In this document: positions 1 through 13,000 of the stretch, in pieces | Position numbering within the stretch: the stretch's first letter is position 1 | Layout of the letters: every line of letters begins with the position of its first letter | Origin: Nemertoderma westbladi | Lineage: Eukaryota > Xenacoelomorpha > Nemertodermatida > Nemertodermatidae | Assembly (NCBI GenBank): GCA_032718475.1 | Contig: JAUCBJ010004655.1 | Span: 1 to 64,000, forward strand | Reading direction: 5' to 3' | DNA: 64,000 nt | Program-made: the position numbers and the translations under genes | Notes under the pieces: model-generated | The model's input: the letters and a program-made list of their open reading frames with translations, nothing else | Database searches by the model: none | What the model was told of the DNA's origin: nothing

Positions 1-3000
1 TACAGGGTTCCATTGGTTTGGAGGGGAAACGCACTCAGTATACAGGGTTCCATTGGTTTGGAGGGGAAACGCACTCAGTATACAGGGTTCCATTGGTTTG
101 GAGGGGAAACGCACTCAGTATACAGGGTTCCATTGGTTTGGAGGGGAAACGCACTCAGTATACAGGGTTCCATTGGTTTGGAGGGGAAACGCACTCAGTA
201 TACAGGGTTCCATTGGTTTGGAGGGGAAACGCACTCAGTATACAGGGTTCCATTGGTTTGGAGGGGAAACGCACTCAGTATACAGGGTTCCATTGGTTTG
301 GAGGGGAAACGCACTCAGTATACAGGGTTCCATTGGTTTGGAGGGGAAACGCACTCAGTATACAGGGTTCCATTGGTTTGGAGGGGAAACGCACTCAGTA
401 TACAGGGTTCCATTGGTTTGGAGGGGAAACGCACTCAGTATACAGGGTTCCATTGGTTTGGAGGGGAAACGCACTCAGTATACAGGGTTCCATTGGTTTG
501 GAGGGGAAACGCACTCAGTATACAGGGTTCCATTGGTTTGGAGGGGAAACGCACTCAGTATACAGGGTTCCATTGGTTTGGAGGGGAAACGCACTCAGTA
601 TACAGGGTTCCATTGGTTTGGAGGGGAAACGCACTCAGTATACAGGGTTCCATTGGTTTGGAGGGGAAACGCACTCAGTATACAGGGTTCCATTGGTTTT
701 GAGGGGAAACGCACTCAGTATACAGGGTTCCATTGGTTTGGAGGGGAAACGCACTCAGTATACAGGGTTCCATTGGTTTGGAGGGGAGACGCACTCAGTA
801 TACAGGGTTCCATTGGTTTGGAGGGGAAGACGCACTCAGTATACAGGGTTCCATTGGTTTGGAGGGGAAACGCACTCAGTATACAGGGTTCCATTGGTTT
901 GGAGGGGAAACGCACTCAGTATACAGGGTTCCATTGGTTTGGAGGGGAAACGCACTCAGTATACAGGGTTCCATTGGTTTGGAGGGGAAACGCACTCAGT
1001 ATACAGGGTTCCATTGGTTTGGAGGGGAAACGCACTCAGTATACAGGGTTCCATTGGTTTGGAGGGGAAACGCACTCAGTATACAGGGTTCCATTGGTTT
1101 GGAGGGGAAACGCACTCAGTATACAGGGTTCCATTGGTTTGGAGGGGAAACGCACTCAGTATACAGGGTTCCATTGGTTTGGAGGGGAAACGCACTCAGT
1201 ATACAGGGTTCCATTGGTTTGGAGGGGAAACGCACTCAGTATACAGGGTTCCATTGGTTTGGAGGGGAAACGCACTCAGTATACAGGGTTCCATTGGTTT
1301 GGAGGGGAAACGCACTCAGTATACAGGGTTCCATTGGTTTGGAGGGGAAACGCACTCAGTATACAGGGTTCCATTGGTTTGGAGGGGAAACGCACTCAGT
1401 ATACAGGGTTCCATTGGTTTGGAGGGGAAACGCACTCAGTGTACAGGGTTCCATTGGTTTGGAGGGGAGACGCACTCAGTATACAGGGTTCCATTGGTTT
1501 GGAGGGGAAACGCACTCAGTATACAGGGTTCCATTGGTTTGGAGGGGAAACGCACTCAGTATACAGGGTTCCATTGGTTTGGAGGGGAAACGCACTCAGT
1601 ATACAGGGTTCCATTGGTTTGGAGGGGAAACGCACTCAGTATACAGGGTTCCATTGGTTTGGAGGGGAAACGCACTCAGTATACAGGGTTCCATTGGTTT
1701 GGAGGGGAAACGCACTCAGTATACAGGGTTCCATTGGTTTGGAGGGGAAACGCACTCAGTATACAGGGTTCCATTGGTTTGGAGGGGAACGCACTCAGTG
1801 TACAGGGTTCCATTGGTTTGGAGGGGAGACGCACTCAGTATACAGGGTTCCATTGGTTTGGAGGGGAAACGCACTCAGTATACAGGGTTCCATTGGTTTG
1901 GAGGGGAAACGCACTCAGTATACAGGGTTCCATTGGTTTGGAGGGGAAACGCACTCAGTATACAGGGTTCCATTGGTTTGGAGGGGAAACGCACTCAGTA
2001 TACAGGGTTCCATTGGTTTGGAGGGGAAACGCACTCAGTATACAGGGTTCCATTGGTTTGGAGGGGAAACGCACTCAGTATACAGGGTTCCATTGGTTTG
2101 GAGGGGAGACGCACTCAGTATACAGGGTTCCATTGGTTTGGAGGGGAACGCACTCAGTATACAGGGTTCCATTGGTTTGGAGGGGAAACGCACTCAGTAT
2201 ACAGGGTTCCATTGGTTTGGAGGGGAAACGCACTCAGTATACAGGGTTCCATTGGTTTGGAGGGGAAACGCACTCAGTATACAGGGTTCCATTGGTTTGG
2301 AGGGGAAACGCACTCAGTGTACAGGGTTCCATTGGTTTGGAGGGGAAACGCACTCAGTATACAGGGTTCCATTGGTTTGGAGGGGAAACGCACTCAGTAT
2401 ACAGGGTTCCATTGGTTTGGAGGGGAAACGCACTCAGTATACAGGGTTCCATTGGTTTGGAGGGGAAACGCACTCAGTATACAGGGTTCCATTGGTTTGG
2501 AGGGGAAACGCACTCAGTATACAGGGTTCCATTGGTTTGGAGGGGAAACGCACTCAGTATACAGGGTTCCATTGGTTTGGAGGGGAAACGCACTCAGTAT
2601 ACAGGGTTCCATTGGTTTGGAGGGGAAACGCACTCAGTATACAGGGTTCCATTGGTTTGGAGGGGAAACGCACTCAGTATACAGGGTTCCATTGGTTTGG
2701 AGGGGAAACGCACTCAGTATACAGGGTTCCATTGGTGTGGAGGGGAAACGCACTCAGTATACAGGGTTCCATTGGTTTGGAGGGGAAACGCACTCAGTAT
2801 ACAGGGTTCCATTGGTTTGGAGGGGAAACGCACTCAGTATACAGGGTTCCATTGGTTTGGAGGGGAAACGCACTCAGTATACAGGGTTCCATTGGTTTGG
2901 AGGGGAAACGCACTCAGTATACAGGGTTCCATTGGTTTGGAGGGGAAACGCACTCAGTATACAGGGTTCCATTGGTTTGGAGGGGAAACGCACTCAGTAT

Positions 3001-6000
3001 ACAGGGTTCCATTGGTTTGGAGGGGAAACGCACTCAGTATACAGGGTTCCATTGGTTTGGAGGGGAAACGCACTCAGTATACAGGGTTCCATTGGTTTGG
3101 AGGGGAGACGCACTCAGTATACAGGGTTCCATTGGTTTGGAGGGGAAGCGCACTCAGTATACAGGGTTCCATTGGTTTGGAGGGGAAACGCACTCAGTAT
3201 ACAGGGTTCCATTGGTTTGGAGGGGAAACGCACTCAGTATACAGGGTTCCATTGGTTTGGAGGGGAAACGCACTCAGTATACAGGGTTCCATTGGTTTGG
3301 AGGGGAAACGCACTCAGTATACAGGGTTCCATTGGTTTGGAGGGGAAACGCACTCAGTATACAGGTTCCATTGGTTTGGAGGGGAAACGCACTCAGTATA
3401 CAGGGTTCCATTGGTTTGGAGGGGAGACGCACTCAGTATACAGGGTTCCATTGGTTTGGAGGGGAAACGCACTCAGTATACAGGGTTCCATTGGTTTGGA
3501 GGGGAGACGCACTCAGTATACAGGGTTCCATTGGTTTGGAGGGGAAACGCACTCAGTATACAGGGTTCCATTGGTTTGGAGGGGAAACGCACTCAGTATA
3601 CAGGGTTCCATTGGTTTGGAGGGGAAACGCATTCAGTATACAGGGTTCCATTGGTGTGGAGGGGAAACGCACTCAGTATACAGGGTTCCATTGGTTTGGA
3701 GGGGAAACGCACTCAGTATACAGGGTTCCATTGGTTTGGAGGGGAGACGCACTCAGTATACAGGGTTCCATTGGTTTGGAGGGGAGACGCACTCAGTATA
3801 CAGGGTTCCATTGGTTTGGAGGGGAGACGCACTCAGTATACAGGGTTCCATTGGTTTGGAGGGGAAACGCATTCAGTATACAGGGTTCCATTGGTTTGGA
3901 GGGGAGACGCACTCAGTATACAGGGTTCCATTGGTTTGGAGGGGAAACGCACTCAGTATACAGGGTTCCATTGGTTTGGAGGGGAGACGCACTCAGTATA
4001 CAGGGTTCCATTGGTTTGGAGGGGAGACGCACTCAGTATACAGGGTTCCATTGGTTTGGAGGGGAGACGCACTCAGTATACAGGGTTCCATTGGTTTGGA
4101 GGGGAGACGCACTCAGTATACAGGGTTCCATTGGTTTGGAGGGGAGACGCACTCAGTATACAGGGTTCCATTGGTTTGGAGGGGAGACGCACTCAGTATA
4201 CAGGGTTCCATTGGTTTGGAGGGGAGACGCACTCAGTATACAGGGTTCCATTGGTTTGGAGGGGAGACGCACTCAGTATACAGGGTTCCATTGGTTTGGA
4301 GGGGAGACGCACTCAGTATACAGGGTTCCATTGGTTTGGAGGTGAGACGCACTCAGTATACAGGGTTCCATTGGTTTGGAGGGGAGACGCACTCAGTATA
4401 CAGGGTTCCATTGGTTTGGAGGGGAGACGCACTCAGTATACAGGGTTCCATTGGTTTGGAGGGGAGACGCACTCAGTATACAGGGTTCCATTGGTTTGGA
4501 GGGGAGACGCACTCAGTATACAGGGTTCCATTGGTTTGGAGGGGAAACGCACTCAGTATACAGGGTTCCATTGGTTTGGAGGGGAAACGCACTCAGTGTA
4601 CAGGGTTCCATTGGTTTGGAGGGGAAGCGCACTCAGTGTACAGGGTTCCATTGGTTTGGAGGGGAGACGCACTCAGTATACAGGGTTCCATTGGTTTGGA
4701 GGGGAAGCGCACTCAGTATACAGGGTTCCATTGGTTTGGAGGGGAGACGCACTCAGTATACAGGGTTCCATTGGTTTGGAGGGGAAACGCACTCAGTATA
4801 CAGGGTTCCATTGGTTTGGAGGGGAAACGCACTCAGTATACAGGGTTCCATTGGTTTGGAGGGGAAACGCACTCAGTATACAGGGTTCCATTGGTTTGGA
4901 GGGGAAACGCACTCAGTATACAGGGTTCCATTGGTTTGGAGGGGAGACGCACTCAGTATACAGGGTTCCATTGGTTTGGAGGGGAGACGCACTCAGTATA
5001 CAGGGTTCCATTGGTTTGGAGGGGAAACGCACTCAGTATACAGGGTTCCATTGGTTTGGAGGGGAAACGCATTCAGTATACAGGGTTCCATTGGTGTGGA
5101 GGGGAAGCGCACTCAGTGTACAAGGTTCCATTGGTGTGGAGGGGAAACGCACTCAGTATACAGGGTTCCATTGGTTTGGAGGGGAAACGCACTCATTATA
5201 CAGGGTTCCATTGGTTTGGAGGGGAAACGCACTCAGTATACAGGGTTCCATTGGTTTGGAGGGGAGACGCACTCATTATACAGGGTTCCATTGGTTTGGA
5301 GGGGAAACGCACTCAGTATACAGGGTTCCATTGGTTTGGAGGGGAGACGCACTCAGTATACAGGGTTCCATTGGTTTGGAGGGGAAACGCACTCAGTATA
5401 CAGGGTTCCATTGGTTTGGAGGGGAGACGCACTCAGTGTACAGGGTTCCATTGGTTTGGAGGGGAAACGCACTCAGTATACAGGGTTCCATTGGTTTGGA
5501 GGGGAGACGCACTCATTATACAGGGTTCCATTGGTTTGGAGGGGAAACGCACTCAGTATACAGGGTTCCATTGGTTTGGAGGGGAGACGCACTCAGTATA
5601 CAGGGTTCCATTGGTTTGGAGGGGAAACGCACTCAGTATACAGGGTTCCATTGGTTTGGAGGGGAAACGCATTCAGTATACAGGGTTCCATTGGTGTGGA
5701 GGGGAAACGCACTCAGTATACAGGGTTCCATTGGTTTGGAGGGGAAACGCACTCAGTATACAGGGTTCCATTGGTTTGGAGGGGAAACGCACTCAGTATA
5801 CAGGGTTCCTTTGGTTTGGAGGGGAGACGCACTCAGTATACAGGGTTCCATTGGTTTGGAGGGGAGACGCACTCAGTATACAGGGTTCCATTGGTTTGGA
5901 GGGGAAACGCACTCAGTATACAGGGTTCCATTGGTTTGGAGGGGAAACGCATTCAGTATACAGGGTTCCATTGGTTTGGAGGGGAAACGCACTCAGTATA

Positions 6001-6412
6001 CAGTGTTCCATTGGTTTGGAGGGGAAACGCACTCAGTGTACAGGGTTCCATTGGTTTGGAGAGGAAACGCACTCAGTATACAGGGTTCCATTGGTTTGGA
6101 GGGGAAACGCATTCAGTATACAGGGCTCCATTGGTTTGGAGGGGAAACGCACTCAGTATACAGGGTTCCATTGGTTTGGAGGGGAAACGCACTCAGTATA
6201 CAGGGTTCCATTGGTTTGGAGGGGAAACGCATTCAGTATACAGGGTTCCATTGGTTTGGAGGGGAAACGCATTCAGTATACAGGGCTCCATTGGTCTGGA
6301 GGGGAAACGCACTCAGTATACAGGGTTCCATTGGTTTGGAGGGGAAACGCACTCAGTATACAAGGTTTCATTGGTTTGGAGGGGAAACGCACTCAGTATA
6401 CAGGGTTCCACA
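1..6412. repeat. 40-bp minisatellite array (~160 copies)
   Basis: Head-to-tail 40-bp unit whose core reads GGTTCCATTGGTTTGGAGG followed by a GGGAAACGCACTCAGTATACA-type stretch. The window starts inside it, so the left border is unseen; it ends near 6412 where the unit runs into unique AT-rich DNA. Copies from 1 to about 3100 are almost identical, whereas copies from about 3400 onward carry many G-for-A, C-to-T and T-to-G variants. A few units have 1-bp or longer length changes (near 828, 1790, 2147, 3364). The unit has no stop in any plus-strand frame, so all three forward frames are open for kilobases; this is a property of the unit, not evidence of a gene. It lies upstream of the first recognised exon, probably in the preceding intron. 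Confidence 0.97.
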
Positions 6413-6904
6413 TGGTTTATATACATGGTTTACTGTAAAATTGATTTTCTTATTTGTTTTTACAGTCGTTCTTGGGAATTCAGTATTTTAATGTTAATTC
6501 GATTTACCGATCTGTTAATAATTAAATATTGCTATATATGTAATAGTAAAATAAATTGGATGAGGGGCGCCATATTAAATAAAAACAACTACAATTAATC
6601 ATGAAATATTGGAAAATCTCAATCTATAGTAAACCTGAATGATTTACCTAAAAAAATTGAATGATTATTGATTGTAGACCTATGGAAAAACGTCAATTAA
6701 AATATATTTTTAAAAAGAAAAAAATTTTTAAAAAAATTTTTTTTTTTTCACCATTCCAACTATTCATTGTCCGACAAGATGTGCAGATACATCCTGTCGG
6801 ACAAGATCCAATATCAATTTGGGATCGTTCACGTGAACAGAGTGGAAAAGTCTGAGTATCTATTTTATATCTTCTGTATATATTTTAGTCGACATTTTTT
6901 TTAG
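6413..6904. other. intronic flank, AT-rich, with a hairpin
   Basis: Unique AT-rich DNA between the 40-bp array and the first recognised exon. It contains A/T homopolymers (6710..6750) and a 16-bp inverted repeat (6767..6782 with 6789..6804, one mismatch). It ends in a TTTTTTTTAG acceptor at 6903..6904. No coding exon is seen. Confidence 0.7.
6767..6804. repeat. hairpin, 16-bp arms
   Basis: TTGTCCGACAAGATGT is followed after six bases by ACATCCTGTCGGACAA. The arms pair with one mismatch. No function is assigned; it may be a short foldback element or protein-binding palindrome. Confidence 0.7.
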
Positions 6905-7078
6905 ATTGTTTCATTTACAATGGGGGGTCTGTATGGAGGTCACCTTGAATATGACGGTGTGGCAGCAGTTGAACTCAATGTTGGCATGTTTTTTAACGGT
7001 CCACACCTTTGTGGACTCTGCGGCAACTGGGATTTCGAGCCATTTAATGACTTCTTGAATCCAAATGGAGAACCCGTA
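6905..7078 (+). CDS. exon 1: C-terminal part of VWD domain
   Basis: Acceptor AG at 6903..6904 and donor GTAAGT at 7079; phase 0 on both sides, 58 codons. It contains LCGLCGNWDFEPFNDF, the signature end of a von Willebrand factor type D domain (usual pattern GLCGNxxGDPxDDF). The rest of the VWD domain must be encoded upstream, beyond or left of the 40-bp array. Confidence 0.92.
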
Positions 7079-10000
7079 GTAAGTTATAATAGTGTTTATG
7101 TTTTTTTTCTCTACTGATATATTTTTATAATGTAGTAAATATTTATTTTGAACCACATTTCCATAGGTAACGTTGAACTAGTTGAAAAACAAGTGTTTCT
7201 GTATAATATATACATATGTTCCACGTTATGTCTAACTAATTATGATGTATGATCGGGGAGGTGTGCACATTATTATGAATTAGTGTCAACAATCAACACA
7301 ACACAACACAACACTTACTATAGGAGATATATATGTAGGAGATTGCCACAAACATTAATTATTTTAGTTAGATATATTTTTGTAAAACTCATACAGACCA
7401 GTAGGTTGAATGCAATCATCCTTCTCGTATGGTAAATCAAACTTATCAGAAACATGGTTATATCAGCTATATCAAACATTCGTATTTTATGCAAATAATA
7501 AATAATAATGAACTAATTATTTACATATACTGATTGAAATTTAGAATCACCAGGAATTTGTTGCTGCTTGGTCCCTCGGCGATTGCGATCCTGCTGATGT
7601 ACCAGGCGGTGTGTGTGATTCGCTCACATCCTCGGAAAGACACGCTGCTGCAGAACACGAGGTTAGAATCAAAAAATTTACTTTATTTGTTAATAATTTT
7701 GTTTAAGTACAATCAGAACATTTCTTTTATGAAGAAATTATGTTATAATCGGTGAAAGTCTAACGAGTTGCCTAATTAATTTATTTGTAATTTATTTTTG
7801 TGTTTTTAATCTTTGTTGGAGAGTTGAATTTAGATATGCTAACTGTGATAACAAAAGCACGATGTCTTGAGGTTAATGTCAAGCTACTAATTAATATATA
7901 AGCTTATCATGGTTGTGCTTCACTTACACATCCTAGTTTACAGGAGTGTCATTCCTATCCATATTTAAAACTAGCCCAGACGGGAGTTTAGCCACTGGAC
8001 TTCAATTCACAGATCACCATCTGGAAATATATAAAATTATTAAGAAGCTCTTAGCTTCTTTCCTGTCTCAATTCGATTCGATTTTTGGACAACATGGTGA
8101 TGGTGAAGTAAAAAAAACGTGTTCTGGTATTTAGCTCCCTGATTGGCTAGAGCTACAATAAGGCCTGGCCTGCTATACTACAATAATATACTATTAGTAG
8201 GCACACTGGGAAAGGCTATTCAGCTGGCGGGTTAATTAATACATTACAAACTTGTGTAAGCCTACTACAGTACAGTAATATAATATTAGTTGGCACACTG
8301 GGAAGAGCTATTCAGCTGGCGGCGGGATAATACATTACATTATAAACTACTACCATAACATATAACATAGGCCTACTATATTACAATAATATACTACTAG
8401 TTGGCACACTGGGAAGAGCTATTCAGCTGGCGGGATAATACATTACAAACTACTACAATAACATAGGCCTACTATATTACTGTACAATAATATACTATTA
8501 GTTGGCACACTGGGAAGAACTATTCAGCTGGCGGGATAATACATTACAAACATCAGATTTGTTGACCCCAAAAACCTTTTAATCCCAAAAAACTACTCAG
8601 CCATATGATAAACAATTGCGATTTTTCAACTAACAAATAAATTAATTACACCTAAATCCAATACAGCAATCCAAATTGTAATATGTGAAAAATTATCGCT
8701 AATATAACATTAGTGGAAAATTATTACATTACCCTGCAGTGGAATTATATTTTGCATTAGTTACATTAATTTATCGGTATTTTTTTATCTATTTAAATTT
8801 TTGATGCGATTTCTAGTTACCGATATATAGCAATTAATGTACAACACGCCAGTGTAAATATTACTCATTCCCCATTCAGTCACAGATAGACAGATCGGCT
8901 CGACTATAGTATTAATTCACTAATTTAAATTGCATCACCAACCAAATTGTATCAGTAAAAATTATTTTTTTGACAATTGATTTTTTTGTATTACTTCTCA
9001 GTGCCCCAGTTTTCTCATTGTAGGCCTATAATTCGATTGGTGCTGCTCCTGCATCTGTTGTCTGTTATGGACGCAACAACTTCCTCTCTTACGAAAATAC
9101 CAAACAGTACGTTCGTATCAAAATCGGTTTCATTTGTCTGTAGCCGCATGAAACTGTATCGCATCAATGATCGAACTGCTTTTGGAATCAAAGCACATAT
9201 TTGAAAATTGATAATTTTGTGTCCAAGCCGATTTGAAATCCTCATAAAGTTATGCTACAGATGAATAAAATCAATTAATGTGAGAAATTAACCCAAGGAG
9301 GGGGAGGGTTCCCCCTTAGCGGCCGTCCAAGTATGACGTCAGCACTTTAGGGGTGGAGGGGGGTTGGGAAAATCTGATGACGTGCTGATGAGGGGAGGGG
9401 AGGGGGTCAGCCAAAATCTGACGTCAGCATGTTCATTTATAGGTGCTAGAAGAGGTATAGCAGAAGAGTAAATAGCTTCGAAGGCCCGTAGCACGACCTT
9501 CTGTTTCAGTTACCAGTCACCATCTTTCAGTGATTAGGACGCAAAATTTTTTTTAATCTGATTTAGGGGAGGGGGGTGGGTCAACGCCTATCTGATGACA
9601 TCTGATTTAGGGGAGGGAGGGGGTCAACATTTTGGTGAAAAGTGCAGACGTCATACTTGGACGGCCCCTTAAATATACTTTGAGTAAAACTTAAGGTGGC
9701 GTAGTCCTAGATGATTTATTCTAAATGGTGTTCCTGTTGTGGTTTCACCACATTTTTGACTATTCAATGGTAACTACTGTTTAGTGGTTTGGCTCTGGTT
9801 GAATTTCCCCTGATTTGTGAATAATAAAGCAAAATCAATATCCAAGTCAGCCGCTAGGTCAATAAATATAAGTAAGTATTTCAATATTCAGAATTCAAAA
9901 GAAAAGTTTATCATAAAATATGATGAAATATGATGGTCAATAAATATAAGTAATAAAAAGTAATGTAAAGTTTAATAACAAACAAAAATCTAAAGGAAAA

Positions 10001-13000
10001 TAATTATTGTAGTATGGGACAGATAACAAAAGTTTTCATTTTTCGAGTGCTATATTTCAAATCGTAAAATATAATACACTTCTTAATTTACTTTATTTTA
10101 CGGCATATATATAACGACGACTTAAAAAAAAACATAAATACATTATATTGACATGCGTACTATTATATATCTAAAATTTAATATACACCACGATACATTA
10201 GTTAATACATTTTATTGTCGACAGTTTATATTATACTTTAGTGCCTAGGTATTCTAAATGTGGCGAGTCTTGCGGAATGTTCCAGTATGCCATTCGTTGA
10301 AAACATCTTAATTTCCTGCTTTGAAAATATGTGCGACGCCCTTCCCGATAACCCAAGAGCCAAATGTCAATACTTCGAGGCTTTAGTACGTCTGTGTCAG
10401 AATGCAGGTGTGGTCATGCAGGGAGACTGGAGACAACAGACTTCATGTGGTTAGTATCTAATAATTAAAATAATTTTGACTAGACAATAGGCTGCAGACA
10501 ACATACTGGATGTAACAGTCTGGTTGTGGTTGTGGGTTGTATCAAATAATTCAGACTCATAACGACTGGAGACTTCAATCTGGTTGTTGGTAGTATCAAA
10601 TAACTGGGGACAGTAGCAGTCTGGTTGTTGTTAGTATCAAATAATTCAGACTCATAAAGACTAGAGACTTCAATCTGGTTGTGGGGATAGTATCAAATAA
10701 CTGGGGACAGTAGCAGTCTGGTTGTTGTTAGTATCAAATAATTCAGACTCATAAAGACTGGAGACTTCAATCTGGTTGTGGGGGTAGTATCAAATACCTG
10801 GGGACAGTAGCAGTCTGGTTGTTGTTAGTATCAAATAATTCAGACTCATAAAGACTGGAGACTTCAATCTGGTTGTGGGGGTAGTATCAAATAATTCAGA
10901 CTCATAAAGACTGGAGACTTCAATCTGGTTGTTGGTAGTATCAAATAACTGGGGACAGTAGCAGTCTGGTTGTTGTTAGTATTAAATAATTCAGACTCAT
11001 AAAGACTGGAGACTTCAATCTGGTTGTTGGTAGTATCAAATAACTGGGGACAGTAAGTAGCAGTCTGGTCGTGGGTAGTATCAAATAATTCAGACTCATA
11101 AAGACTGGAGACTTCAATCTGGTTGTGGGGGTAGTATCAAATAACTGGGGACAGTAGCAGTCTGGTTGTTGTTAGTATCAAATAATTCAGACTCCTAAAG
11201 ACTGGAGACTTCAATCTGGTTGTGGGGGTAGTATCAAATAACTGGGGACAGTAGCAGTCTGGTTGTTGTTAGTATCAAATAATTCAGACTCATCAACACT
11301 GGAGACTTCAATCTGGTTGTGGGGGTAGTATCAAATAACTGGAGACAGTAGCAGTCTGGTCGTGGGTTGTATCAAATAATTCAGACTCATAAAGACTGGA
11401 GACTTCAATCTGGTTGTTGGTAGTATATAATACTGTAACTGGGGACAGTAGCAGTCTGGTTGTTGTTAGTATCAAATAATTCAGACTCATAAAGACTGGA
11501 GACTTCAATCTGGTTGTTGGTAGTATCAAATAACTGGGGACAGTTGTAGCAGTCTGGTTGTTGTTAGTATCAAATAATTCAGACTCATAAAGACTGGAGA
11601 CTTCAATCTGGTTGTTGGTAGTATCAAATAACTGGGGACAGTAAGTAGCAGTCTGGTCGTGGGTAGTATCAAATAATTCAGACTCATAAAGACTGGAGAC
11701 TTCAATCTGGTTGTTGGTAGTATTAAATAACTGGGGACAGTAGCAGTCTGGTAGTTGTTAGTATCAAATAATTCAGACTCATAAAGACTGGAGACTTCAA
11801 TCTGGTTGTTGGTAGTATCAAATAACTGGGGACAGTTGTAGCAGTCTGGTTGTTGTTAGTATCAAATAATTCAGACTCATAAAGACTGGAGACTTCAATC
11901 TGGTTGTTGGTAGTATCAAATAACTGGGGACAGTAAGTAGCAGTCTGGTCGTGGGTAGTATCAAATAATTCAGACTCATAAAGACTGGAGACTTCAATCT
12001 GGTTGTTGGTAGTATTAAATAACTGGGGACAGTAGCAGTCTGGTTGTTGTTAGTATTAAATAATTCAGACTCATAAAGACTGGAGACTTCAATATGATTG
12101 TTGGTAGTATAAAATAACTGGGAACAGTAAGTAGCAGTCTGGTCGTGGGTAGTATCAAATAATTCAGACTCATAAAGACTGGAGACTTCAATCTGGTTGT
12201 TGGTAGTATATAATACTGTAACTGGGGACAGTAGCAGTCTGGTTGTTGTTAGTATCAAATAATTCAGACTCATAAAGACTGGAGACTTCAATCTGGTTGT
12301 TGGTAGTATCAAATAACTGGGGACAGTAGCAGTCTGGCCGTGGGTTGTATCAAATAATTCAGACTCATAAAGACTGTAGACTTCAATCTGGTTGTTGGTA
12401 GTATCAATTACCTGGGGACAGTAGCAGTCTGGTTGTTGTTAGTATCAAATAATTCAGACTCATAATGACTGGAGACTTCAATCTGGTTGTTGGTAGTATC
12501 AAATAACTGGGGACAGTTGTAGCAGTCTGGTTGATGTTAGTATCAAATAATTCAGACTCATAAAGACTGGAGACTTCAATCTGGTTGTTGGTAGTATCAA
12601 ATAACTGGGGACAGTAGCAGTCTGGTTGTTGTTAGTATTAAATAATTCAGACTCATAAAGACTGGAGACTTCAATCTGGTTGTTGGTAGTATCAAATAAC
12701 TGGGGACATTAGCAGTCTGGTTGTTGTTAGTATCAAATAATTCATACTGATAAAGACTGGAGACTTCAATCTGGTTGTGGGGGTAGTATCAAATAACTGG
12801 GGACAGTAGCAGTCTGGTTGTGGGTTGTATCAAATAACTGGGGACAATACTGTAGCAGTCTGGTTGTTGTTAGTATCAAATAATTCAGACTCAAAAAGAC
12901 TGGAGACTTCAATCTGGTTGTTGGTAGTATCAAATAACTGGGGACAGTAGCAGTCTGGTTGTTGTTAGTATTAAATAATTCAGACTCATAAAGACTGGAG

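Larger units (their letters stand above)
7079..10241. other. introns 1 and 2
   Basis: Apart from exon 2 this is AT-rich intronic DNA. It holds a ~100-bp tandem repeat (8178..8551) and a Harbinger-like MITE (9319..9668), listed separately. The short ORFs here show no family match I can recognise. Confidence 0.7.

Noticed and set aside
13-6598. Very long plus-strand ORFs (up to 2157 aa) with repeated GETHSVYRVPLVW-type peptides
   Set aside because: They exist in all three forward frames purely because the 40-bp unit has no stop codons. There is no start context, splice structure or domain.
9015-9245. Overlapping 75-76 aa ORFs on both strands
   Set aside because: No domain or splice support; chance ORFs in intron 2.
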